Origin: Microcaldota archaeon
Lineage (GTDB): Archaea > Micrarchaeota > Micrarchaeia > Micrarchaeales > Micrarchaeaceae
Assembly (NCBI GenBank): GCA_021789815.1
Contig: JAJYIZ010000005.1
Span: 1 to 40,774 of the forward strand
Direction of reading: 5' to 3'
DNA: 40,774 nucleotides
Every line of letters starts with the position of its first letter. The stretch's first letter is position 1. Shown here in pieces: positions 15,455 through 21,186 of the stretch. The notes below the pieces were generated by a model. It was given only the letters and a program-made list of their open reading frames with translations. It was not told the DNA's origin and ran no database searches. Both the position numbers and the translations under genes were made by a program.

Positions 15455-16075
15455 TCATTTTATTATAATTACTTCTCCGTCGCGCAAGGCCTTGAATGGC
15501 ATTTTGTTGTCTATGAAATACTTGACAGTTTTATCTACCATTTTGCTTTCAGGATGCTTTGATTTGTAATGAGGCGCAATTGCATAGTCTATAACTCCAA
15601 GGCCGTCCCATATGATTTTCGACCTTTTTCCGTACGGCCTCTGTTTTGGATCATCAACGATTTCTAGCCCGCGCAGGCTCGGTGATAATATGCAGATGCC
15701 TGCACTATAACCACCGTAGAGCATATCCTTTTTCTTCACAAGTTTCTTGAATATCTTGTCAAAGCCGCTTAGCTGCATTGCCTGTCTCAGCACAAACGTG
15801 TTACCGCCCCTAATCCAGATAGCTCCAAAGGTTCTAAGTTTCCTTTCCAGTTTCTTCTGCTTGCCAAAGTACTCTCTTAGGTCAAGTATCTCTGGTCTGA
15901 GGCCGACAGATCTTAACCTTGTCAGGTTTTTACGATCGCTATGCAGTCTTCTTTCAACATCTTTAGAATAGTCAAGCGCGTTTGGTATGAAGGCTGTTCG
16001 CTTGTTTCTTGGCAGCATCTTCTTTAGCTTCTTTGTCTGCCTACCCATCCTGTACGAGGAGAGATAGAATTTCAT
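15455..16075 (-). CDS. Peptidase S51 (dipeptidase E-like) family protein
   Basis: The 206-residue protein has the S51 layout. Gly-Gly-Asn-Thr-Phe (residues 90-94) forms the oxyanion region, the nucleophile is S124 in Gly-Gly-Tyr-Ser-Ala-Gly, and a His sits in Ala-Pro-His169-Tyr. Peptidase E cleaves Asp-X dipeptides in bacteria, while other S51 proteins are cyanophycinases or have no known substrate, so specificity is open. The N-terminal half is unusually rich in Lys and Arg. The ATG is 25 nt from the centre of a TATA box, so the transcript should be leaderless. Confidence 0.8.
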   Translation of the reverse strand: MKFYLSSYRMGRQTKKLKKMLPRNKRTAFIPNALDYSKDVERRLHSDRKNLTRLRSVGLRPEILDLREYFGKQKKLERKLRTFGAIWIRGGNTFVLRQAMQLSGFDKIFKKLVKKKDMLYGGYSAGICILSPSLRGLEIVDDPKQRPYGKRSKIIWDGLGVIDYAIAPHYKSKHPESKMVDKTVKYFIDNKMPFKALRDGEVIIIK

Positions 16076-16093
16076 ATTGGAACATCTGTCGGG

Positions 16094-16107
16094 CTATTTA
16101 TAAATAG
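16094..16107 (-). promoter_or_regulatory. Palindromic TATA box of the S51 gene, overlapping the ferredoxin stop
   Basis: CTATTTATAAATAG is a perfect 14-bp palindrome centred 25 nt before ATG 16075. Its first three bases are the ferredoxin stop codon on the minus strand. The S51 gene can therefore be transcribed independently although it lies directly behind the ferredoxin gene. Confidence 0.6.
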
Positions 16108-16450
16108 ACCTGTATGTGGTTCCTGCATCATCTACTATGACTATGCATTCCCCTTCGCATTCTATCAGGCAGGCCTGGCAGAGTATGCACGCGCTGCCGT
16201 TCGTTGCTACTGACAAACCCCCAGAGCCCCCTTCAAACTTGTTCTCGAAGTGCCTGTGTCCGTCCTTGACGTCCTTCCACTTCGCAAGCAGCGGTCCATC
16301 AGTCTGGCCTTTCCACTTGTCCGCTTCTGGGGCATGGTCGTTGTTCGCCTCTGGGCTGTCCCTGTCCTTCATCTCGAATACTGCTACGGGGCATACGTCA
16401 TGGCAATGTGCACAGCCTGTACATTTATGCTTCTCTACCCAAACGTCCAT
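16094..16450 (-). CDS. Ferredoxin with two [4Fe-4S] motifs and a long linker
   Basis: This is a 118-residue electron carrier. The first cluster motif is C10-x2-C13-x2-C16-x3-C20-Pro; the second is C88-x2-C91-x2-C94-x3-C98-Glu, without the usual proline and with an extra C102. The 67 residues between the motifs are charged and glycine-rich, with several histidines. Thermoacidophile ferredoxins also have enlarged linkers, but this one is longer and its second motif has diverged. The redox partner is unknown. A palindrome and A/T-rich element lie upstream. The downstream S51 gene has its own promoter. Confidence 0.88.
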   Translation of the reverse strand: MDVWVEKHKCTGCAHCHDVCPVAVFEMKDRDSPEANNDHAPEADKWKGQTDGPLLAKWKDVKDGHRHFENKFEGGSGGLSVATNGSACILCQACLIECEGECIVIVDDAGTTYRSIYK

Positions 16451-16474
16451 GATACCATCTAGCTAAATGCGTCT

Positions 16475-16486
16475 AAAAGCGCTTTT
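16475..16486. other. 12-bp perfect palindrome between L12 and ferredoxin genes
   Basis: AAAAGCGCTTTT is self-complementary. It lies 25-36 nt before the ferredoxin ATG and ~58 nt after the L12 stop. It could be part of the end of the ribosomal-protein transcript, an operator for the ferredoxin, or chance. The A/T-rich stretch next to it (TTTATTTATT, read on the plus strand) may be the ferredoxin TATA region. Confidence 0.35.
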
Positions 16487-16543
16487 ATTTATTACGGTTT
16501 GCATGCTAACGCGCTCTACAAAACCTGCAGGCTGATTACTTAA

Positions 16544-16861
16544 TCAACCGAACAGGCTTGCAAGTCCGCTTGCCGCTTCCTCTTCGCTCTTCTTCTCTGC
16601 TTCTGCGTCCTTCTTTGCTTCAGCCTTCGGAGCCGCTGCCCCTGCTGCAGGCGCTGCACTTGCTGGTACTGCAGACATCTGCATGGACTGCGCGTTCTTG
16701 ATAACCTCCTTTATGTTCACACCCTTCAGAGATGCTACCATGGCCTTTGCCCTAGCCTCGTCTGGCGTAAGGCCTGCTGCCTTGATTATCTCCTCTAGAT
16801 GTTTCTCGGTTACCTCCTTTCCGGCTGCGTCAAGAAGCAACGCCGCATATACATACTCCAT
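16544..16861 (-). CDS. rpl12: Ribosomal protein P1/L12, archaeal type
   Basis: This 105-residue stalk protein starts with the conserved [10 protein letters not shown], a helical dimerisation domain. It then has an Ala/Pro hinge (residues ~64-80), a Lys/Glu-rich stretch, and ends in Gly-Leu-Ala-Ser-Leu-Phe-Gly, the tail that recruits translation GTPases. GGTGA five bases before the ATG sets the start. It is the last gene of L1-L10-L12, 15 nt after L10. Confidence 0.95.
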   Translation of the reverse strand: MEYVYAALLLDAAGKEVTEKHLEEIIKAAGLTPDEARAKAMVASLKGVNIKEVIKNAQSMQMSAVPASAAPAAGAAAPKAEAKKDAEAEKKSEEEAASGLASLFG

Positions 16862-16876
16862 GTTTTCACCTAAGTA

Positions 16877-17713
16877 TTATGTTGTTGGTTTAAGCGCGTT
16901 CAGCGCGCTTGCCTGTGCAGACGCGCTGCCAAGCAGGAACTCAATTATTCCTGGCTCTGCAACCTTGGCCTCTATTCCAAGAGTTCGAGCCTGCGCGAAC
17001 GCCTTAACTATGAGTGGCTTTACTGTGTACTCGTTCACTACACCTCTGTCTAATGATAACGTGTAAGCGTTCGCAAACGCCGAGAGCAGATCAGACATAG
17101 TTCTTGCAGGATTTATGTCAAGTACTTCCTTTGTGAACATTATTCCGCTTGACAGCAGCACAGAAGGCTCTATAGATGCCTTGAATGGCAATGTCCCAAG
17201 CGTGTGGAGCACCTTTGCTACTACCGTGCTTATCGGATCGCCCTTCTTAACGATGACCTTCTCTTTTGCGATCACAACCTTTCCTTTCTGTATCTGGACA
17301 TCTATGCCTGCTGCCTTGAGTTCCGTGACAGCTGCACCTGGCTGCAGGCTGGTCTCCCCGCTCTGCACAAGTATGTCTTCCGGAGCTATCTGCTTTGGTT
17401 TTGCAGCCAACTTCAGTTCGTTTGATTTGAACTTCTGGAATAGATCAAAAGGATCTGAGTTGCTAAGTATTATCGCAGATGTGCCCGTCATCTTTGCAGA
17501 AAGATCCTTAGTCTTAGGATCACTCTCGAGTATCTTTACAAGCAGGTTTCTTCTTCCTAGTATCAATCTAGTTTCTCCCTTCATACTGTTCCTTGATTTC
17601 TGGAGAAGCCTATCTGGTATTCCACTGAGGTTGACTATTCCTACTGTAGAGTATTTGGAGAGCTCCTTGCTGTGCTCTTTTACGAATTTTATCTTGTCAT
17701 CCTTGCTAAGCAT
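16877..17713 (-). CDS. rpl10: Ribosomal protein L10 (P0), short form without the acidic tail
   Basis: L10 anchors the L12 stalk to 23S rRNA. The N-terminal rRNA-binding domain (residues 1-~110), the inserted domain containing Lys-Lys-Gly-Asp-Pro-Ile, and a C-terminal spine that should bind L12 dimers are all recognisable. The protein stops at 278 residues in Asn-Ala-Leu-Lys-Pro-Thr-Thr. Most archaeal P0 proteins run to ~300-340 residues and end in the same Gly-Leu-x-x-Leu-Phe-Gly tail as L12; that tail is missing here. L1 ends 4 nt upstream. Confidence 0.93.
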   Translation of the reverse strand: MLSKDDKIKFVKEHSKELSKYSTVGIVNLSGIPDRLLQKSRNSMKGETRLILGRRNLLVKILESDPKTKDLSAKMTGTSAIILSNSDPFDLFQKFKSNELKLAAKPKQIAPEDILVQSGETSLQPGAAVTELKAAGIDVQIQKGKVVIAKEKVIVKKGDPISTVVAKVLHTLGTLPFKASIEPSVLLSSGIMFTKEVLDINPARTMSDLLSAFANAYTLSLDRGVVNEYTVKPLIVKAFAQARTLGIEAKVAEPGIIEFLLGSASAQASALNALKPTT

Positions 17714-17717
17714 GATA

Positions 17718-18347
17718 TCACATCAACCTGAGCGGTTCGCTCATTGTAAGTTTCACATATACGGACTTGATATTCTGGCGGCCGACCTTCTTCGCTACGT
17801 TTGACACTACTTCATCAATATTAGCTGCAATCTCACCAACTGGCATCTTCTCTGTGCCTACTACGCAGTGCACCGTTGGTAGGTACTTGCCCTTGCTCCT
17901 TATGTATATCGACTTGCCCATGCCACCTACAATATTCTCTATGTTGCCTATCAATGGTCTGGGCATTCTGTTCCTCGGTCCGAGAAACTGGCCAAGGCTT
18001 TTTGCAATAGAAGGCATGAGGCTTGGCTGTGCGACAAGCTCATATTCAAGGAGCTCATTCTGTCGCGCCTTGTCATTTGATATCGTAGGAATCTCACTGC
18101 TCGGAACGATCTTGGCCCCGAACTTCTCAACCTTTGAGTTGATTGTTCGGTCATCAGAGAAGACCATTACCTTGCTCTCCTTGCCTCGTCCGTTCGGAAG
18201 TTTCACTTCCAGGTTAAGCTTGTTGTCCTGCTTTGTGAAGTCTATGCCAGAGAAGTTCATGACAAGGTCTACGCTCTGGTTGAATTTCCTCTTTCCTTTG
18301 TTGGCATCTATGAATGAGCCTAACTTTTCTAGTTGTTCCTTCTCCAT
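17718..18347 (-). CDS. rpl1: Ribosomal protein L1
   Basis: This 209-residue L1 has the family hallmark Gly-Pro-Arg-Asn-Arg-Met-Pro-Arg-Pro in the middle and a C-terminal strand with Tyr-Val-Lys-Leu-Thr-Met-Ser. ATG 18347 is chosen because a strong GGAGGGG ribosome-binding site lies just upstream; an earlier TTG would overlap that site. It heads L1-L10-L12. L11, often the first gene in archaea, is not here. L1 commonly represses its own mRNA in archaea, but I could not identify a binding site by eye. Confidence 0.95.
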   Translation of the reverse strand: MEKEQLEKLGSFIDANKGKRKFNQSVDLVMNFSGIDFTKQDNKLNLEVKLPNGRGKESKVMVFSDDRTINSKVEKFGAKIVPSSEIPTISNDKARQNELLEYELVAQPSLMPSIAKSLGQFLGPRNRMPRPLIGNIENIVGGMGKSIYIRSKGKYLPTVHCVVGTEKMPVGEIAANIDEVVSNVAKKVGRQNIKSVYVKLTMSEPLRLM

Positions 18348-18352
18348 GTTAA

Positions 18353-18360
18353 ACCCCTCC
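18353..18360 (-). promoter_or_regulatory. Strong Shine-Dalgarno of the L1-L10-L12 operon
   Basis: On the minus strand GGAGGGGT precedes ATG 18347 by 5 nt. It is purine-rich and unlike the GGTGA form used by most genes here. It fixes the L1 start. Confidence 0.6.
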
Positions 18361-18390
18361 TGCAACGCTGCAGTAAACGGGAAAAACAGA

Positions 18391-18421
18391 CGATATATGT
18401 TATGCCAAACAGGTTTATAAA
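18391..18421 (-). promoter_or_regulatory. Promoter region of the L1-L10-L12 operon
   Basis: Two minus-strand TATA candidates lie between tRNA-Arg and L1: TTTATAAA at 18414-18421 and ATATATCG at 18391-18398. The first would give a leader of ~45 nt, the second ~20 nt; both keep the Shine-Dalgarno in the transcript. I cannot choose between them from sequence alone. Confidence 0.5.
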
Positions 18422-18437
18422 GGTTTTTCTAAGCATA

Positions 18438-18512
18438 CGGATCTGGCGGGATTTGAACCCGCAACCGCTGGGTCCGAAGCCCAGCGCGCTATCCAAGTTG
18501 CGCCACAGATCC
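18438..18512 (-). tRNA. tRNA-Arg (anticodon UCG)
   Basis: On the minus strand the sequence folds as a complete cloverleaf. The acceptor stem GGATCTG/CAGATCC has seven pairs. The D stem is GCGC/GCGC, and the anticodon stem CTGGG/CCCAG encloses loop CTTCGGA with anticodon TCG. The T stem GCGGG/CCCGC has loop TTCAAAT. The discriminator base is G. There is no encoded CCA and no intron. UCG reads CGA and, by wobble, CGG. Confidence 0.96.
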
Positions 18513-18533
18513 GAGTATAATAGCAAAAGAAAG

Positions 18534-18542
18534 CAATATATC
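18534..18542 (-). promoter_or_regulatory. TATA box for tRNA-Arg
   Basis: Minus-strand GATATATT is centred ~26 nt before the first tRNA base at 18512. That places transcription initiation at or very near the mature 5' end. Confidence 0.6.
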
Positions 18543-18547
18543 TGTGA

Positions 18548-19243
18548 CTAAAAATTAACGAGCCGGGTCTGCTTTATCTCCTCCATCGTCTGCCAGTACT
18601 GCCTTATGTGCTTCTTCAATGCGGCATTCTTCAGGTTCTCCTTTACTACCCCTATCGTGTAAGAATCAGCCGGGTACCCAGAACCCAGATCTATTCCTAC
18701 TTCGTCTGCAATCTTGTCTATCTCCCAATCGCGCTCTACCTTTGCTATTATGCTTGCTGCAGAGACAACAGGGTAAACCGAATCTGCCTTGTGCGCAGCC
18801 ACTATTTTGGTATACTGTACTCCTTTATCGCCCTTCGGGCTTACTCCTACTATCCTTGTAGGTTTCTTTGAGAGCATGTTCACACGTATTCCGAACCTCT
18901 CCTGTATTACGTCCGGTGAATCAAGATAAAGTGTGCTTACATCACCATTGAACTTGTCGAACAGCTTTGCTACGTGGACGGCCTCTAGTTCGTTCAGCGA
19001 AAGGCCCATCTTCATAGACTCGTTTATTTCCTGTGGGTGGATCTTGCTTACCTTAACTTCGGTGCATATTTCCTTGATTTGATCGTAGAGGTTCTCCCGC
19101 CTTCTTCTTGATAGGAGCTTTGAATCCCTTACGCCTATCTCAGCAAGTCTATGCTCTAGGCTCTTCTTGACAGATACAAGGGATATCACAAGGGGGCCTA
19201 TGAGCGCTCCCCTCCCCGCCTCGTCACCACCACAGATAATCAT
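18548..19243 (-). CDS. rnhB: Ribonuclease HII
   Basis: RNase HII cuts RNA in RNA-DNA hybrids and removes single ribonucleotides from DNA. The 231-residue protein begins Met-Ile-Ile-Cys-Gly-Gly-D7-E8-Ala-Gly-Arg-Gly. The other two metal ligands are D108 (Leu-Tyr-Leu-Asp) and D154 (His-Lys-Ala-Asp). The Ser-Ala-Ala-Ser-Ile-Ile-Ala-Lys-Val motif follows D154. ATG 19243 places the first catalytic pair at residues 7-8, the usual archaeal position, so I reject a start nine codons upstream. It lies between the PRC-barrel gene and tRNA-Arg on the same strand. Its function fits the FEN1 and PolD genes elsewhere in the window. Confidence 0.95.
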   Translation of the reverse strand: MIICGGDEAGRGALIGPLVISLVSVKKSLEHRLAEIGVRDSKLLSRRRRENLYDQIKEICTEVKVSKIHPQEINESMKMGLSLNELEAVHVAKLFDKFNGDVSTLYLDSPDVIQERFGIRVNMLSKKPTRIVGVSPKGDKGVQYTKIVAAHKADSVYPVVSAASIIAKVERDWEIDKIADEVGIDLGSGYPADSYTIGVVKENLKNAALKKHIRQYWQTMEEIKQTRLVNF

Positions 19244-19294
19244 ATCTACCACAGGAGTATAGCAGAGCAACAGAGGCCGGGCTTGATAAATAGA

Positions 19295-19546
19295 TCAGAA
19301 TTCCTTCCTGTCAACGACTATGTAATCGTTGACAGCTCTTACTGAACCATAGGGTACCCTTACTACCCCGGAATCTACCTTTACCTTACTCGCAAGTCCT
19401 CCATCAAGGCTCGGCTCTACAAGCATGACATTTATCTTGCCTGTTACTTCACTTATTTCAGCGTCGACAAATCGACCAAGGTCGAATCCGTCGATTGTTA
19501 CTACACGTTTCCCTACAAGCTGTTTCGCAATGATGTATTTTACCAT
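19295..19546 (-). CDS. PRC-barrel domain protein
   Basis: This 83-residue protein is a single PRC-barrel. It starts Ala-Lys-Gln-Leu-Val-Gly-Lys-Arg-Val-Val-Thr-x-Asp-Gly-x-Asp-Leu-Gly, continues with alternating short strands, and ends Val-Arg-Ala-Val-Asn-Asp-Tyr-Ile-Val-Val. Stand-alone PRC-barrels are widespread in archaea; a cell-division role (CdpB-type proteins) is known for some, and an rRNA-processing link is proposed from the fold for others. Which applies here is not decidable. GAGGTG precedes the ATG by five bases. RNase HII follows 51 nt downstream. Confidence 0.85.
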   Translation of the reverse strand: MVKYIIAKQLVGKRVVTIDGFDLGRFVDAEISEVTGKINVMLVEPSLDGGLASKVKVDSGVVRVPYGSVRAVNDYIVVDRKEF

Positions 19547-19587
19547 GCATACACCTCTAGTCGCACAGAGATATATGACGAAAACAT

Positions 19588-19596
19588 TATAAAAGG
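19588..19596 (-). promoter_or_regulatory. TATA box for the PRC-barrel gene
   Basis: Minus-strand TTTTATAAT lies 42-50 nt before ATG 19546. A second A/T element, CATATATC (19570-19577), is nearer. The 135-nt gap is shared with the divergent winged-helix gene and holds no other feature I can see. Confidence 0.45.
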
Positions 19597-19646
19597 ATAT
19601 CGTTATCAGAAAGAAGTGTCGGTTTCAACAAAAGTGAAAATGAAGG

Positions 19647-19655
19647 TATATAAAA
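19647..19655 (+). promoter_or_regulatory. TATA box for the winged-helix protein
   Basis: TATATAAAA is centred 31 nt before ATG 19682. This predicts a start site within ~5 nt of the ATG and an almost leaderless mRNA. Confidence 0.6.
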
Positions 19656-19681
19656 TTGAATAAAAGAAGGAATTTGATGTT

Positions 19682-20014
19682 ATGGCGGAGCAGAAAAATG
19701 AAATAAGAGCGGAGCCAAAACGGCCAGAGACCATAATATTGAAAGACAAGCAGGCCAGGATTATCTTATCATTGCGAGAGAAGGAACAGGAATGGTACCT
19801 CTCCTCACTCGCAAAGGCAACAGATACTACGTACGTGCATGCATGCAGGTTCATAGGAATGTGCGAAGGTCTCGGAATAACAACAAGCGAACGCCACGGA
19901 AAGATAAAAGTGATTAAGCTAACAGAGAAGGGCAACCAGATCGCAGATCTTATCTCAGGAATCTATGGGATGATGCAGAACAAGCAGGAACAGCCAAAAG
20001 AGAAGAAGGATTAG
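19682..20014 (+). CDS. Winged helix-turn-helix protein, probable transcription regulator
   Basis: This 110-residue protein contains a winged helix. A helix around Lys-Asp-Lys-Gln-Ala-Arg-Ile-Ile-Leu is followed by a turn-helix with Trp-Tyr-Leu-Ser-Ser-Leu-Ala-Lys-Ala-Thr. The recognition helix (Tyr-Val-His-Ala-Cys-Arg-Phe-Ile) precedes a wing with Gly-Lys-Ile-Lys-Val-Ile-Lys-Leu-Thr-Glu-Lys-Gly. The last pattern is typical of MarR/ArsR-like archaeal regulators. No ligand-binding domain is attached. It has its own TATA box. The stop codon overlaps the convergent neighbour's stop by four bases. Confidence 0.75.
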   Translation: MAEQKNEIRAEPKRPETIILKDKQARIILSLREKEQEWYLSSLAKATDTTYVHACRFIGMCEGLGITTSERHGKIKVIKLTEKGNQIADLISGIYGMMQNKQEQPKEKKD

Positions 20015-20421
20015 ACAACTCTAAGAGTGGTTCTCTTCTTTACTGCGTTAATCACATGGCCGTAGTCCCTGTAGTGCGCGATTGCTGTTAGCACAACCGT
20101 GTATTCACCAGCATCTGATTTTGGCCCACCGAAGACTTCTACGCCTACCTCTCTCTCTTCGTTCGGCGCCATCTCCCCGATTCTCACTTCGCGCTGCTTT
20201 GTCATTATCAGTTTTTCGAAACCAAGGTACTGTGGCAGCTCCACGACAACAGACGTGAGCAGAGGCTCACCAGTCATGTTCTTTATTCTCACGTTAAGAG
20301 TTGAAGAATTATTCTTGTTAGATTCAAGAGAGTAGGGCACCCACTCTGTTGCAAGCCTGAACGGCGAATTTTTTGTCAGTTCTGAAACATCTTTCTTTCC
20401 AAAAAGGTCAAAGAGTCCCAT
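20011..20421 (-). CDS. Beta-rich conserved-looking protein of unknown function
   Basis: This 136-residue protein starts Gly-Leu-Phe-Asp-Leu-Phe-Gly-Lys-Lys, then alternates hydrophobic strands (Asn-Val-Arg-Ile-Lys-Asn, Val-Val-Val-Glu-Leu-Pro, Tyr-Thr-Val-Val-Leu-Thr-Ala). The Asn-Met-Thr-Gly-Glu-Pro-Leu segment and the Gly-Glu-Tyr-Thr-Val ending recall immunoglobulin-like or CARDB-type beta sandwiches. There is no signal peptide or membrane segment, so it should be cytoplasmic. I do not recognise a named family. GGTGA before the ATG supports the start. Confidence 0.7.
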   Translation of the reverse strand: MGLFDLFGKKDVSELTKNSPFRLATEWVPYSLESNKNNSSTLNVRIKNMTGEPLLTSVVVELPQYLGFEKLIMTKQREVRIGEMAPNEEREVGVEVFGGPKSDAGEYTVVLTAIAHYRDYGHVINAVKKRTTLRVV

Positions 20422-20491
20422 TTTTTCACCTGGTCGCGTGAAAATTCTCCATTTTCATGAAAGGAATTTCAGAAGCTAATTAACTTACATG

Positions 20492-20500
20492 CTTATATAC
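20492..20500 (+). promoter_or_regulatory. TATA box for the 148-residue unknown protein
   Basis: CTTATATAC predicts transcription from ~20522 and a leader of about 60 nt carrying GGAGG (20573-20577). This supports ATG 20585 and argues against an upstream ATG at 20489, which would precede the transcript. Confidence 0.5.
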
Positions 20501-20584
20501 TTTCGTTTTGGATTACTATACAGGCAAGTTCAAGACGCCCTAAATGGTTTTCCTTTTAGGTTAACCAATTTTGGAGGCAAGAGG

Positions 20585-21031
20585 ATGCCGTTGAAGCACA
20601 ATGTAACCAAATATGACGTTCTCGCAACCAAAATCCGAAAAATTTCATTAAAGCAATCTAGCGACCTAACAAAAGAAGAGAAACGCTCAGAACTAATGGC
20701 TATTCTAATTGCATCTCTTTCTTCAGGACAATCCTGGAAGACACACACGACAATAATGGATGGACTTACTAACATGAATAGCAATGAAGTGCGCGAGGAG
20801 TACAGGAAAGCAAAGGAATCAAGATGGAAAACCATATCTGCTTCTGATATAAGTGAAGTGCTTAACAAAGGAATATCCAACACCGCGTTCTGCACGTGGC
20901 TCTTTTTCAACGTCGACCAATCGGAACACAAGCTCTACAAGGAGGTTTGGACGGAGATGAACGAGGACTTCATGGAAGCGTGCGACGATTTGGAGTTGGC
21001 TGAGAAAATTCCCAACGAAGTTTCAAGATAA
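20585..21031 (+). CDS. Protein of unknown function (ORFan candidate)
   Basis: This 148-residue, mostly helical, charged protein has no motif I recognise. GGAGG lies 7 nt before ATG 20585. Its Ile codons are mixed (by my reading four ATT, one ATC, four ATA), whereas neighbouring genes rely mainly on ATA, and the gene is visibly A/T-richer than the reductase gene that follows. These points hint at more recent acquisition or relaxed selection. The Trp-containing segments (Ser-Trp-Lys-Thr, Ser-Arg-Trp-Lys-Thr, Cys-Thr-Trp-Leu) are spaced regularly but do not form a known repeat. Confidence 0.6.
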   Translation: MPLKHNVTKYDVLATKIRKISLKQSSDLTKEEKRSELMAILIASLSSGQSWKTHTTIMDGLTNMNSNEVREEYRKAKESRWKTISASDISEVLNKGISNTAFCTWLFFNVDQSEHKLYKEVWTEMNEDFMEACDDLELAEKIPNEVSR

Positions 21032-21095
21032 TCTGTCGTCGTAGGAATCTTTTAAATCAGGAAGCTTTAAAAACTGTAAAAAGAAAATTTGGTTA

Positions 21096-21141
21096 CACAA
21101 AGTCACAAATCTTTTTGTCACACTTTATAAAGGTATTTGTG
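21096..21141 (+). promoter_or_regulatory. Ribonucleotide reductase promoter with repeated CACAAA/TTTGTG elements
   Basis: TTTATAAA at 21124-21131 is the TATA box. CACAAA occurs at 21096-21101 and 21104-21109, and TTTGTG at 21136-21141, so the elements flank the TATA box in opposite orientations. GTCAC also repeats directly at 21102-21106 and 21117-21121. The arrangement suggests a regulator that blocks or recruits at the promoter. It does not match the bacterial NrdR box by eye. The rest of the 155-nt gap has no other feature. Confidence 0.5.
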
Positions 21142-21186
21142 GAATAACACTATCGCGCCAGTTTTTTCTGGGCAGGGGTTCTTCTG

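Noticed and set aside
17115-17804. 229-codon open frame on the plus strand over rpl10/rpl1
   Set aside because: It is antisense to two clear ribosomal-protein genes and spans their junction, and its Ser/Phe-rich composition is that of a shadow frame.
19606-19935. Minus-strand 109-codon frame antisense to the winged-helix gene
   Set aside because: The plus-strand gene has a TATA box at the right distance and a winged-helix pattern; the minus frame has neither.
20489-20584. Upstream ATG extending the 148-residue unknown protein
   Set aside because: The extension overlaps the TATA box at 20492-20500, and ATG 20585 has a GGAGG site at good spacing.
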